DNA of 22,131 nt from Planctomycetota bacterium (GCA_021798635.1 JAJZGH010000050.1:1-22131), one strand, 5' to 3'; counted from the stretch's first letter, positions 1-7,706 are shown. Notes: generated from the letters alone by a model not told the origin. Numbers and translations: made by a program.

Positions 1-815
1 TGATACCAGGTACGCGAAGACCAGAATTCCGTGGTGTACCACGGGCTGGTGCGTGTGGCATCATTCCACGGGTTATGGCCGGCGGGGTCAAAGCCATGAT
101 GCATGCCGCTGAAAAACATCGGCACCTGTATGCCGTGCTCCCGGGCCATGTTATATAAGTCCCGGAAATACTGGTTAGGCATGACGGTACCCCATCCCTG
201 CGAGTCCTCATTTTCCAACTGCACCAGGATCACCGATCCGCCATGATTAATCTGATTACGCGCCACAATCGGCAGGAGCCGATTCCAGAATTGCCGCAGC
301 GGGTTCATAAACGCCGGATCATCCTCCCTCACCTGCACGCCTTTTTCAAAGGCCAGCCATAATGGGTAACCGCCGTCATCCCATTCCGCGCAGTCATACG
401 GTCCGCAGCGAACCAGGGCGTACATGCCCATTTTGTGAATTAATTTGAGAAACGCATCCAAATTGGCCCGGCCGTGAAAATCAAAGACGCCTGGCTTGGG
501 TTCCTGGAAATTCCAAAAGACATAGGTTTGCACGGTATTAAAGCCCGCACGTTTCATTTTAAGCAGGCGATTTTTCCACAAGGCCCGCGGAACTCGTGCG
601 TAATGAAAGCTTCCCGAACAGATAAATACATGTTTGCCATGAATGGTAAATCCGCGGCCATTAATGTGCATGACCCGGGCGGCGCTGCCGATGGGCTTAA
701 ACATATCCGTGTTGGCCCGCGCCAAGCTCCCGGACAGCAGCAAAAATCCGCTGACCCATAAATACACCGCAACCGGCAGAATGTGGGAGGGGAATAATAA
801 GCGTTTTCGTTTCAC
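1..815 (-). CDS. Glycoside hydrolase family 35 (beta-galactosidase-like), secreted, 3' part outside the window
   Basis: This minus-strand gene runs off the left edge; 271 codons are present with no stop. Translation gives a GH35 catalytic (TIM-barrel) N-terminal half, with the family signatures SGSFHYARVP, FNTVQTYVFWNFQEP and GPYDCAEWDDGGYPLWL. The putative acid/base Glu is residue 203 in VQLENED, and the putative nucleophile is Glu263 in YTTEFW. GH35 enzymes hydrolyse terminal beta-galactosides; this one should act outside the cytoplasm. The start is the GTG at 815, because GGAG (823-826) sits 7 bases upstream and the first 34 residues form a signal peptide: KRKR, then a hydrophobic stretch at about 11-32, with likely cleavage after LARA. 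The frame stays open further upstream, but no better start is visible there. After the nucleophile the sequence reads SSRTWY, not the common GWF-type continuation, so substrate preference is open. The family assignment is firm; exact specificity is unknown. Confidence 0.88.
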   Translation of the reverse strand, partial: MKRKRLLFPSHILPVAVYLWVSGFLLLSGSLARANTDMFKPIGSAARVMHINGRGFTIHGKHVFICSGSFHYARVPRALWKNRLLKMKRAGFNTVQTYVFWNFQEPKPGVFDFHGRANLDAFLKLIHKMGMYALVRCGPYDCAEWDDGGYPLWLAFEKGVQVREDDPAFMNPLRQFWNRLLPIVARNQINHGGSVILVQLENEDSQGWGTVMPNQYFRDLYNMAREHGIQVPMFFSGMHHGFDPAGHNPWNDATRTSPWYTTEFWSSRTWY

Positions 816-1140
816 CGTTTTTCTCCGCAATGAAATCGGGACAGGGGTAATGGTAATGCCCGTCGGCCCATTCCACCAGTGTAACAAACGTACAAAATTT
901 GAACATGAACTTCGGAATTTGCGTCAGGAAAAGCGCGCGGCAAGGATGGCCTTAGTTGCAGGCCAGATGGTTAGCCGGTCAGCCTGCTGGCCGTGGTCCT
1001 GCCGAAGCAGGGGAAATTGTGGCAAATCGCTTCCGCAGAATGCTAATGCCAGATGGCCTCGCATGGGCTAAAATTATGGCGTAAGCCGGCGAAGAAAGGT
1101 TTTGCTGAAGTCAGGCAGGATACAATTTTAAGGTAGATAC
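816..1140. other. Divergent intergenic region between the GH35 and VOC genes
   Basis: No convincing gene lies in these 325 bases. The region must hold the leader and promoter of both divergent genes. It contains the Shine-Dalgarno of the GH35 gene (823-826), one copy of a palindromic repeat (965-996), a TAAAAT sequence at 1069-1074 that could be a -10 box for the plus-strand gene but lacks a good -35, and AAGG at 1130-1133 serving the VOC gene. Short open frames here lack family signatures and good start signals. Confidence 0.5.
965..996. repeat. Palindromic 32-base repeat, copy 1
   Basis: This copy matches 2149-2180 at 28 of 32 positions, and all four differences are transitions. The central part can fold into a hairpin, with bases 977-983 pairing with 986-992 including a G-T wobble. 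The two differences that fall in the stem keep pairing (G-T to G-C, and A-T to G-T). It lies 145 bases before the VOC gene. It resembles a REP-type intergenic element; no transposase is nearby. Confidence 0.55.
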
Positions 1141-2112
1141 ATGCTCATGAGCACCATTAACCCTACGCTACCGGGACTCCATCACGTTACCGCAATCACA
1201 GCGGATGCGCAGAACAATATCAATTTTTACTGTGATGTGCTGGCCCTACGCCTGGTGAAACTTACCGTGAACTTTGATGACCCGACCAGCTATCATCTTT
1301 ACTACGGCGATGAATCAGGCCGGCCCGGAACGGTTCTGACATTTTTTGCCTGGCCCGGCGCTGCACGCGGTCGCGCGGGGCCGCCACAGGTCGCGGCTAC
1401 CGCTTTTTCCGTTCCGGCCGACGCCATTGACTATTGGGTGCAACGTCTGGCCGCCCATGGCGTTGAAAACCAGCTTGGTGGCCAGCGATTCGGTGAGCCG
1501 GTACTGTCATTTCTTGATCCCGATGGTATGCAACTGGAACTTATCGGCGCAAATCCATCCGCTGATTCCGCGGCCACACCGTGGATTGCCGCATCCATTC
1601 CCGAACCGATGGCCATTCGTGGATTTCACAGCGTGACGCTGTCCCAGCGCAAAACCGCCGCTACCAGTCAACTGCTTACCGATGTCATGAAATACCAAAG
1701 TACCGGTGTTGAAGGCAGGCGCTTGCGATATCAGGCCGGAACCCATGACCAGGGACCGGGAACCATCATTGATATCGTGCATGAACCGGAAATGCCCCAC
1801 GGCACGCTGGGTGCCGGGGTGGTGCATCATGTCGCGTTTCGCACCCCCGACGATGCACAGCAGGCGGCTTGGCGAGATACGATTGCGCCCCATTTTCCCC
1901 ACGTCTCGCCCATAATGGATCGGTGTTATTTTCACTCGATTTATTTCCGCGAACCGGGCGGCGTGCTGTTTGAAATTGCCACGGTAAATCCCGGCTTCAC
2001 CGCCGATCAGCCAATAGAGGAACTGGGTAGAAAATTAATGCTGCCACACTGGCTGGAAAAGCACCGCGCGGAAATTGAACACGCCGTACCACCGATACAG
2101 TTGCCCCGATGA
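1141..2112 (+). CDS. Two-domain VOC-family ring-cleaving dioxygenase / glyoxalase-like protein
   Basis: The product has 323 residues and two vicinal-oxygen-chelate modules, at about 12-137 (PGLHHVTAITADAQNNINFY to LELIGA) and about 159-282 (GFHSVTL to LFEIATV). It resembles the MhqA/MhqO and PcpA type of hydroquinone or catechol ring-cleaving dioxygenase, in which a mononuclear iron is held by a His-His-Glu triad. Candidate ligands are His14 or His15, His229 or His230, and Glu278, a spacing like that of PcpA as I recall it. The protein should be cytoplasmic; no signal peptide is seen. Two starts are possible, ATG 1141 and ATG 1147. I prefer 1141 because AAGG at 1130-1133 is well spaced for it. 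The gene stands alone on its strand and is bracketed by two copies of a palindromic repeat. The true substrate, such as a quinol or an electrophile-derived aromatic, cannot be told from sequence. Confidence 0.87.
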   Translation: MLMSTINPTLPGLHHVTAITADAQNNINFYCDVLALRLVKLTVNFDDPTSYHLYYGDESGRPGTVLTFFAWPGAARGRAGPPQVAATAFSVPADAIDYWVQRLAAHGVENQLGGQRFGEPVLSFLDPDGMQLELIGANPSADSAATPWIAASIPEPMAIRGFHSVTLSQRKTAATSQLLTDVMKYQSTGVEGRRLRYQAGTHDQGPGTIIDIVHEPEMPHGTLGAGVVHHVAFRTPDDAQQAAWRDTIAPHFPHVSPIMDRCYFHSIYFREPGGVLFEIATVNPGFTADQPIEELGRKLMLPHWLEKHRAEIEHAVPPIQLPR

Positions 2113-2122
2113 CCGCGCTGTA

Positions 2123-2143
2123 GGGGACAGGGGACAGGTTACA
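2123..2143. repeat. Short tandem repeat of a 7-base unit after the VOC gene
   Basis: Two exact copies of GGGGACA (2123-2129 and 2130-2136) are followed by a degenerate copy, GGTTACA (2137-2143). This immediately precedes the second copy of the palindromic repeat. No function is evident. Confidence 0.4.
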
Positions 2144-2148
2144 GGATT

Positions 2149-2180
2149 AGATGGTTAGCCGGCCGGCCCGCTGGCCGCGG
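2149..2180. repeat. Palindromic 32-base repeat, copy 2
   Basis: This is a direct repeat of 965-996 in the same orientation, at 28 of 32 positions. It can form a GC-rich hairpin, with bases 2161-2167 pairing with 2170-2176. It begins 36 bases after the VOC stop codon, so the two copies bracket that single gene. It could be a REP-like element or a folded 3' end of the VOC transcript. Confidence 0.55.
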
Positions 2181-2206
2181 CACCGCTAAAGTCAATGTTT
2201 ACCGAA

Positions 2207-2230
2207 GGCTTTCCGAATGGCAGGGAAGCC
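2207..2230. terminator. Possible bidirectional stem-loop between convergent genes
   Basis: GGCTTTCC (2207-2214) can pair with GGGAAGCC (2223-2230) over 8 positions, including one G-T wobble, leaving an 8-base loop. The position between the convergent VOC and trpD genes suits a transcription end. No clear T-run follows on either strand, so this is not a canonical intrinsic terminator. Confidence 0.3.
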
Positions 2231-2334
2231 GGCACAACAATTTGGGCCGTTCCCAGATGCGCAAATTTCGATGCGCTGTGCTGTTGCCGGACGTCTTGAT
2301 CGGTATAGCCGTGAACGGTTGCTCGGACAGGCTC

Positions 2335-3351
2335 CTACCCATGGGTCATAGCGGCGAGGTTCTCCAGGGTTTTTAATGCTTTGCCGGAATCGATGGCGGC
2401 GACGGATAATTTGACGCCTTCACGCAAGGATTCCACTTTGCCGCCTACCCACAAGGCAGCGGCGCTGTTAAGCAGCACGATATCCCGTGCGGGGCCGGGT
2501 TTGCCGGATAGGATTTCACGGATTTTTGCGGCGGACGCTTCGGGCGAGTCGATTCGCAGGTCATCGGCGGGAGAAGTTTGCAGGCCGACATCTTTGGGGG
2601 AAAGTTCCAGCGTCTTAACTTCCTCTCCGTCAAATAGTGCCACTCGTGTTGATCCGCCAATGGATAATTCACACAGCATTCCCTCCACCGGGTCTGTGCC
2701 GCAGACCACCATGGCCCGTGCCGCGCCTAAACGCACCAGCACTTCCAGGATGGGCCGCACCAGGCTTGGGCGCGGGACGCCAACCAGTTGCCGCCGTGCC
2801 CCGGCCGGATTCGTCAGGGGGCCTATGAGATTAAATATCGTGGCAAAGCCCAGGGAATTCCGGATTTCCGCCACATGCCGCATTGCCGGATGATGGCGGG
2901 GGGCGAAACAAAAGCAGATGCCGATTTGCTTAAGGCATCGGGCCTGCAAATCGGGGTCAATGTCCACGCGCACGCCCAGCTTTTTTAACACATCCGCACT
3001 GCCGCTGCGACTGGTTACGGCACTGTTGCCGTGTTTCGCCACCGGAATGCCACAGGCCGCGGCCACCATGGCTGCGGTGGTGGAGACATTAAAAATCCGT
3101 GATCCGGCACCGCCTGTGCCGCAGGTGTCGATGACATCCTCCGGGGCAGCCACCGGCACGACAAACTGCCGCATAACCGTGGCGGCACCGGCAAGTTCAT
3201 CAACCGTGGGATCGCGCAGGGCCAACAGAGCCAGGAATGCTCCTACTTGCGCTTGCGGCGCGGCACCGGACATGATGGCTTCAAACGCACTGCGGGTCTG
3301 GTCCTGCGTAAGCGTCTTACCGGATAGTAATGTTGTGAAAATATCTTTCAT
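2335..3351 (-). CDS. trpD: Anthranilate phosphoribosyltransferase
   Basis: TrpD transfers the phosphoribosyl group from PRPP to anthranilate, the second committed step of tryptophan synthesis, in the cytoplasm. From the start MKDIFTTLLSGKTL the protein has 338 residues, normal for the family. The all-helical N-terminal domain is followed by the PRPP loop DTCGTGGAG (about 75-83), KHGNSAVTSRSGSADVL (106-122), FAPRHHPAMRHV (about 149-160) and the segment TIFNLIGPLTNPA. An ATG at 3384 would add 11 residues, but family alignment favours 3351. Neither start has a strong Shine-Dalgarno. One oddity is that the usual Asp-Glu metal-binding pair appears as Cys227-Glu228, with a few extra residues before it (PVEGMLCELS). 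The gene lies downstream of galK with no other trp gene in view. The assignment is confident; full activity is likely but not certain. Confidence 0.9.
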   Translation of the reverse strand: MKDIFTTLLSGKTLTQDQTRSAFEAIMSGAAPQAQVGAFLALLALRDPTVDELAGAATVMRQFVVPVAAPEDVIDTCGTGGAGSRIFNVSTTAAMVAAACGIPVAKHGNSAVTSRSGSADVLKKLGVRVDIDPDLQARCLKQIGICFCFAPRHHPAMRHVAEIRNSLGFATIFNLIGPLTNPAGARRQLVGVPRPSLVRPILEVLVRLGAARAMVVCGTDPVEGMLCELSIGGSTRVALFDGEEVKTLELSPKDVGLQTSPADDLRIDSPEASAAKIREILSGKPGPARDIVLLNSAAALWVGGKVESLREGVKLSVAAIDSGKALKTLENLAAMTHG

Positions 3352-3442
3352 GCTTTTTTTGCCCGATTCTGTCAGGAACGGCATTTAAGAAAGGAATGGT
3401 ACCACAATAACTTCCCGATTTGTGCTGCAATCGAATATGCCA

Positions 3443-3461
3443 CCACCGGCCAAGCCGGCGG
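3443..3461 (-). terminator. Strong hairpin directly after the galK stop codon
   Basis: The sequence CCACCGGC (3443-3450), loop CAA, GCCGGCGG (3454-3461) forms an 8-pair stem with one wobble pair. It begins at the base next to the galK stop codon (3462-3464) and lies 91 bases before the trpD start. No T-run follows on the minus strand, so it may be a weak or factor-dependent terminator, or an mRNA-stabilising hairpin between the two genes. Confidence 0.35.
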
Positions 3462-4667
3462 CTATGTGACGGCCGGTAAATCTGGTTTTGGGGAAGGTGC
3501 TTCCGGATCGCTCCTTAGTTCAGCTCCAGCGCCAGCCGTGGTGGCAAACATGGAGGCTTGCTTACCACAACGCAGGGGATAGTGCGTGTCAATCTCGGTG
3601 GTCAGGGCTTCAATGGCCTGCTGCTGCACCATCGCAACAATTGATCCGCCAAAACCGCCCCCGGTCATTCGTGCTCCATACACACCGGGAACCGTAGCGG
3701 CGATTTCCACCAGTACATCGAGTTCCGGGCAACTTACGCCATAATCATCGCGCAGACTTTCATGCGATTGATACATCAGTTGTCCGCAGACGGCCCAATT
3801 TCCGGCCGCCAGAGCGTCGGCGAATTGGAGTGTGCGGCTATTTTCGGTAATCACATGTCGTCCCCGGCGAAACACCGCAGGATCCATTTCCATGCGGGAT
3901 GCTTCAAGCATGGATATGTCGGCATCGCGCAGGGCCTTCACTTTTGGATACGCCTTTTTCAGCGTGGCTACCGCGCGTTCACACTGATTGCGGCGGGCCT
4001 GATATTCCCCCTGCACCAGCTCATGTTTGACATTGGTATTGGCGATAAAGATGCGCATCTGGGTATCTTTCATGGGTACCTGCCGCCGGGATAAATCGCG
4101 ACAATCCAGCAGCATCGCGTGGTCCTTCTCGCCCAGTGCCGAAATAAATTGATCCATAATTCCGCAAGGCATACCCGCATAATTGTGTTCCGCCCATTGG
4201 GCTGCCAGGGCCAGTTCAACTTTATCCAGCGTTTTTCCATTAGCGGCCAATAGAGCCAGCCCGGTAGCCACTTCAAAGGACGCGCTGGATGACAGGCCGC
4301 CGCCGATGGGCACAGTGGTTGTGACCAGAGCATCAATGCCGTTTTTTACCAGACCGCGTTGCCGCAGTGCTTCGGCGACTCCTTTGGCATACAGCGACCA
4401 TTTGGGGGCATCTTTGGCGACCACACCCGCCACGGAAAATTCCGCCAGTTCATTTTGGGTGGCACTGAAAAGACGAACTTTGTGGTCCGCACGGGCCTTG
4501 GCCAGAACTGTTGTAAAGCGGTCAATGGCAATGGGAAATACAAAGCCATCATTATAATCGGTGTGTTCACCGATCAGGTTAACGCGTCCCGGCGCCCGGC
4601 TGTGAATAAAGGGACCGGACGATTTACCAAAATGTTTTTCAAATTCCAATTCCAGATGATGATCCAT
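3462..4667 (-). CDS. galK: Galactokinase
   Basis: Galactokinase phosphorylates alpha-D-galactose with ATP to galactose 1-phosphate, the entry step of the Leloir pathway, in the cytoplasm. The 401-residue protein is a GHMP kinase with all three family motifs: the galactokinase signature GRVNLIGEHTDYNDG (27-41), the ATP loop PIGGGLSSSAS (120-130), and motif 3, GGGFGGS (336-342). The likely catalytic base is Asp172 in CGIMDQF. The last 20 residues are a proline-rich tail and look non-essential. The ATG at 4667 is supported by GGGAG at 4675-4679, 7 bases upstream. A candidate promoter lies at 4739-4767. No galT or galE is in view, but the secreted GH35 gene 2.6 kb away could supply galactose. Confidence 0.95.
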   Translation of the reverse strand: MDHHLELEFEKHFGKSSGPFIHSRAPGRVNLIGEHTDYNDGFVFPIAIDRFTTVLAKARADHKVRLFSATQNELAEFSVAGVVAKDAPKWSLYAKGVAEALRQRGLVKNGIDALVTTTVPIGGGLSSSASFEVATGLALLAANGKTLDKVELALAAQWAEHNYAGMPCGIMDQFISALGEKDHAMLLDCRDLSRRQVPMKDTQMRIFIANTNVKHELVQGEYQARRNQCERAVATLKKAYPKVKALRDADISMLEASRMEMDPAVFRRGRHVITENSRTLQFADALAAGNWAVCGQLMYQSHESLRDDYGVSCPELDVLVEIAATVPGVYGARMTGGGFGGSIVAMVQQQAIEALTTEIDTHYPLRCGKQASMFATTAGAGAELRSDPEAPSPKPDLPAVT

Positions 4668-4738
4668 GCAAAAGCTCCCAAGCGTACTGTTTTCGTATCT
4701 CGCAACCGTTCAAATCGCCGCCATGGCGACAACGCAGT

Positions 4739-4767
4739 ATGCTATTGGCACACGCGCGGTAAATCAA
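4739..4767 (-). promoter_or_regulatory. Candidate sigma-70-type promoter for galK
   Basis: On the minus strand, TTGATT (4767-4762) and TAGCAT (4744-4739) are separated by exactly 17 bases. Each matches four of the six consensus positions. A start near 4732 would give galK a leader of about 65 bases. This is a prediction by eye, in a 259-base gap that follows the end of the kinase gene. Confidence 0.35.
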
Positions 4768-4833
4768 TGGTGGGGTACCCGGCCACAAATGGGGGTACGC
4801 CGTGTGCCATTCAACAGAGATTGTAAAAAAACT

Positions 4834-4860
4834 GCGGATTACGCGGATTTCGCGGATAAA
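4834..4860. repeat. Triple 9-base tandem repeat with GCGGAT core
   Basis: GCGGAT occurs at 4834, 4843 and 4852, each followed by a variable triplet (TAC, TTC, AAA), giving three units with exact 9-base spacing. It lies in the gap between the histidine kinase and galK. The pattern resembles degenerate 9-base intergenic repeats that I recall from planctomycete, verrucomicrobial and other environmental genomes, where they often produce spurious open frames. Confidence 0.55.
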
Positions 4861-4926
4861 AGGGGGCATGCTTGCTCCGCGACTTTCATCGGGATCGTGA
4901 TATTGCCAAAAGTTACGGCAGGCGTG

Positions 4927-6627
4927 TCAAATTTGTTCGGTGGGACTTACTTCAGGCGTCGGCGGTGCAGCTTGCTCGGAGGTCGACATGATTGGGATAA
5001 TCAGGCTGAATGTAGCACCCTTGCCCAGATCACTGATCAGTTCAATGTTCGCATGGAGCATGTCGGCGAGTTCCTGACTGATGGTCAGCCCCAGGCCTGT
5101 GCCTCCGTGCCGCCGGGTTACCGAGGCATCCAATTGATTGAATTTTTCAAAAATACTGGCGTGCTGCTGCGGCGCAATGCCCGGGCCCGTATCAGTAACT
5201 GCTGTTTTTACGTGCGCCGCATCCGGCGTTGAAATAGTGATTGTTACGCGACCGTCCGCGGGCGTAAATTTAATGGCATTGGAAAGGAAGTTATAGAGAA
5301 TCTGCTGAAATCTTGCCGGATCGGTGCTTACCAGCGGGATCGGAGCTTGAACGACAAGCGATAATTCGATATTTTTTTTCTGGGCCAGCGGGCGCATGAA
5401 ATTCACCAGGGAGTCGCAGACATCCGGCACATTGATGCGTTCCGTGCGGAGAACAATTTTGCCGGCCTCAATTTTGGCTAAATCCAGTAAATCGTTAATC
5501 AGATCCAGAAGTTGTCGGGCGCTGGTGAGAATGTTATCAATGTAACGGTTGGAGCGCGGATCGTCCGGGGCAGGTTTGGCGGTGGTGAGCAGTTCGGCAA
5601 AGCCGATGATCGCATTAAGCGGCGTGCGCAATTCGTGGCTGACGTTGGTAAGAAATTCCGATTTCATCTTACTGGCTTGAAACAAGTCCGTATTGGATTG
5701 CGCCAATTCACCGACGCGCGTATCCAAACTGCGGTTGGTCGCTTCCAATTGATCCTGGGATGCCTTGAGTGTGGCCAGCATGGTATTAAATGTATCGGAG
5801 AGTTGCTCAAATTCATCGCCGGTGGAAATAGCTGAACGAATATCCATATCTCCTTTGGCCACTTTTTCAGCGGTGTTTCGCAGCACCCGCACCGGCTGGA
5901 GAATCAGCCGGGTGGTAATAAGATAAAATACGATAATGGCAAACGACCCGCCAATGAGGCCGGAAACCACAATGACCACACGATTGAGCAGCAATTGATC
6001 CAGATCAGGTGTGACCGGCATGGCCACCTGCACAATCGCTACCAGCGGCGCAACGGAGGAAATCGCACGTGCAGCCGGTGCAGTCGCGAGGGGGTGCAGG
6101 CCTTTGGTACGGGGGTGCGTGGCGCTGTGCGGATGCAGCCACGTCTGCCATTGGCTATGACAGCGCAGGCAACTGACAGAAGCGCGAACTGCGGCGGCAT
6201 ATTTATAAACCGGGTGGTGGGCAACCGTTTGTGATAATTCTCCGAACTGATTCTGCCGGTTATGCTTGAGAAAATATTTAATGGCCGCAGCTTGGAAAAT
6301 GGTGGCATGAGCCGAAGGCACGCCGGGATCAGCCAGCAAGGTTATGGTGGGTTGAGGATAATGCAAGTGGCGTAAATGGGCCGCCTGCCAGAGCGCCGCC
6401 GATGTAGAATTATTGCCGGAGAACGCGCCGGTAACATGCACCTGCCGCAGCATCATGTCCGTCGCGATGCGGGCTTCGTACACCGGCTCCCGGCCGGTAA
6501 GCTGTTCCATGCGTTGCCACGGAACGGCCAATGTTCCCGCGATGATAATCAGAACGGCGAAGCCGAAGAGCAACTGGCACTTGGCGGCCAGGGAAATCGT
6601 AAGCTCTTTTCGTGCCATGCCCATCAT
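4927..6627 (-). CDS. Membrane sensor histidine kinase with periplasmic haem-motif (DUF3365/Tll0287-like) domain
   Basis: The protein has 566 residues from the ATG at 6627. Nearby in-frame ATGs (6624, 6618) and a TTG (6636) are alternatives, and none has a strong Shine-Dalgarno. The layout is: TM1 (about 17-36); a periplasmic domain (about 38-213) with CLRCH at 153-157, a CxxCH motif for covalent haem c; TM2 (about 214-237); a HAMP domain (LQPVRVLRNTAEKVAKGDMD); a coiled coil; a HisKA domain with the phosphoacceptor His331 in SHELRTPLNAIIGF; and a HATPase domain with the N box NFLSNAIKFTP, G1 DTGPGIAP, F box FEKFNQLD and G2 GGTGLGLTIS. All kinase boxes are intact. There is no receiver domain and no adjacent response regulator, so the partner is unknown. 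The sensor resembles DUF3365 redox or ligand sensors. The gene ends a minus-strand series, 71 bases downstream of the membrane protein gene. Confidence 0.9.
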   Translation of the reverse strand: MMGMARKELTISLAAKCQLLFGFAVLIIIAGTLAVPWQRMEQLTGREPVYEARIATDMMLRQVHVTGAFSGNNSTSAALWQAAHLRHLHYPQPTITLLADPGVPSAHATIFQAAAIKYFLKHNRQNQFGELSQTVAHHPVYKYAAAVRASVSCLRCHSQWQTWLHPHSATHPRTKGLHPLATAPAARAISSVAPLVAIVQVAMPVTPDLDQLLLNRVVIVVSGLIGGSFAIIVFYLITTRLILQPVRVLRNTAEKVAKGDMDIRSAISTGDEFEQLSDTFNTMLATLKASQDQLEATNRSLDTRVGELAQSNTDLFQASKMKSEFLTNVSHELRTPLNAIIGFAELLTTAKPAPDDPRSNRYIDNILTSARQLLDLINDLLDLAKIEAGKIVLRTERINVPDVCDSLVNFMRPLAQKKNIELSLVVQAPIPLVSTDPARFQQILYNFLSNAIKFTPADGRVTITISTPDAAHVKTAVTDTGPGIAPQQHASIFEKFNQLDASVTRRHGGTGLGLTISQELADMLHANIELISDLGKGATFSLIIPIMSTSEQAAPPTPEVSPTEQI

Positions 6628-6698
6628 TCTTTTCAATTAACAGACCGTAAGGCCGCATCCATGCAACCGTGGCCGTCATGACATTGCGCCGCCAGGGG

Positions 6699-7706
6699 TC
6701 AGGCTGGGGCGCTTGAATCGCTTGGTTCCATAACCCGGCGGTAGTGCATTCGCACGGCGGCATAATAGCCGAAAATAGCGCCGGCCAATCCGGCGGAACA
6801 GTAATAAATAGGTAATGTGCGGATCAGAAACAAACCGGTATGCGCCGGATAGGGTTGTGCCACATGAGGTGCCAGGAATCCCCCGATGGCCGCAATCACC
6901 GGGGGCGTAATCCAGATAACCCAGGAATCCGCTTGCGGTGCAAGCGTGGAACTGACAAACGCCGCCGCGGCGAAAGCCACTAAGCAAGCGAAAACAGCCT
7001 GCCCCGGCTGCTGGGATTTCAACAGGAGAAACAGAAAAATTCCCGCCACAATCATCGTGGAAATAAATGCCAGCAGGTTTTGTGCCACCCGTCGGCCCAC
7101 AGGGCGGTCGGGTGAGCCGCTGATTAAAATATTGGCAAACGACGGATACGCCGCTGTGGCTAATGCCGCATTGGCCCCATACGGCCAGGGCAGTCCGAGG
7201 TAAAGCGGCCAGCTTCGCGATCCAATAAGTTCATAGATTCCCCGCGAAACAGCCTCGCCGATCAGAATATAAAATATCCAGAAAATATTCTGCAGTGCCA
7301 GCGTGCGATAAGCTCCCGCCAGATCGGTGTGGTGCAGCGCCAGCAGCAGCGTGATGGGTCCCCAATGGCAGGCCAGAAAAATCAATCCCACCGATGCAAT
7401 AAATAATCCCGCGTGCGGTGCATCAGGCCAGGTCAGCAGTGTACCGATCACAACCGCGACTACCAAGCCCCCAATCATGATCAACTCCGCTGTCAGCGAT
7501 ATCGCCGGGCCGGCTGCCAGAGATTTCATGCCATCCATGTTGGGTGAGGGAATAACCTTTCCCGCCACATAGATGAAAAATATTCCCGCCACAATGCACG
7601 CCACGACATACCGCAGTTGCCGCAGGAATCCCAGAAGCGCATGATGTTGCGAGATGGAATTTTCCATCGGATGGCTTGGCAAGTTATCGGTAGTAGCACC
7701 TGTCAC
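6699..7706 (-). CDS. Polytopic inner-membrane protein of unknown function
   Basis: I do not recognise a family. The 335-residue product has about eight hydrophobic segments, at roughly 33-52, 70-92, 98-122, 136-156, 208-229, 236-254, 262-281 and 299-319. A longer hydrophilic loop lies between about 160 and 207 (SWPLYLGLPWPYGANAA, then GSPDRPVGRRVAQN). The C-terminal tail is short and basic, then Ser/Ala-rich. No transporter ATPase or catalytic motif is apparent. The GTG start at 7706 is well supported by AAGGAG 7 bases upstream. The gene lies 58 bases after the giant propeller protein and just before the histidine kinase, which suggests one transcript and a shared envelope task. It could be a membrane partner of either neighbour. 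Confidence 0.75.
   Translation of the reverse strand: MTGATTDNLPSHPMENSISQHHALLGFLRQLRYVVACIVAGIFFIYVAGKVIPSPNMDGMKSLAAGPAISLTAELIMIGGLVVAVVIGTLLTWPDAPHAGLFIASVGLIFLACHWGPITLLLALHHTDLAGAYRTLALQNIFWIFYILIGEAVSRGIYELIGSRSWPLYLGLPWPYGANAALATAAYPSFANILISGSPDRPVGRRVAQNLLAFISTMIVAGIFLFLLLKSQQPGQAVFACLVAFAAAAFVSSTLAPQADSWVIWITPPVIAAIGGFLAPHVAQPYPAHTGLFLIRTLPIYYCSAGLAGAIFGYYAAVRMHYRRVMEPSDSSAPA

Noticed and set aside
643..1071. Plus-strand open frame of 142 codons
   Set aside because: It overlaps the signal-peptide end of the GH35 gene on the opposite strand, has no family signature and no good ribosome site.
4639..4869. Minus-strand open frame of 76 codons upstream of galK
   Set aside because: It overlaps the galK start and is created by the GCGGAT repeat, which yields a spurious repetitive peptide.
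4666..5232. Plus-strand open frame of 188 codons across the galK-kinase gap
   Set aside because: It is antisense to the C-terminal part of the histidine kinase and runs through the 9-base repeat; its composition looks like chance coding.
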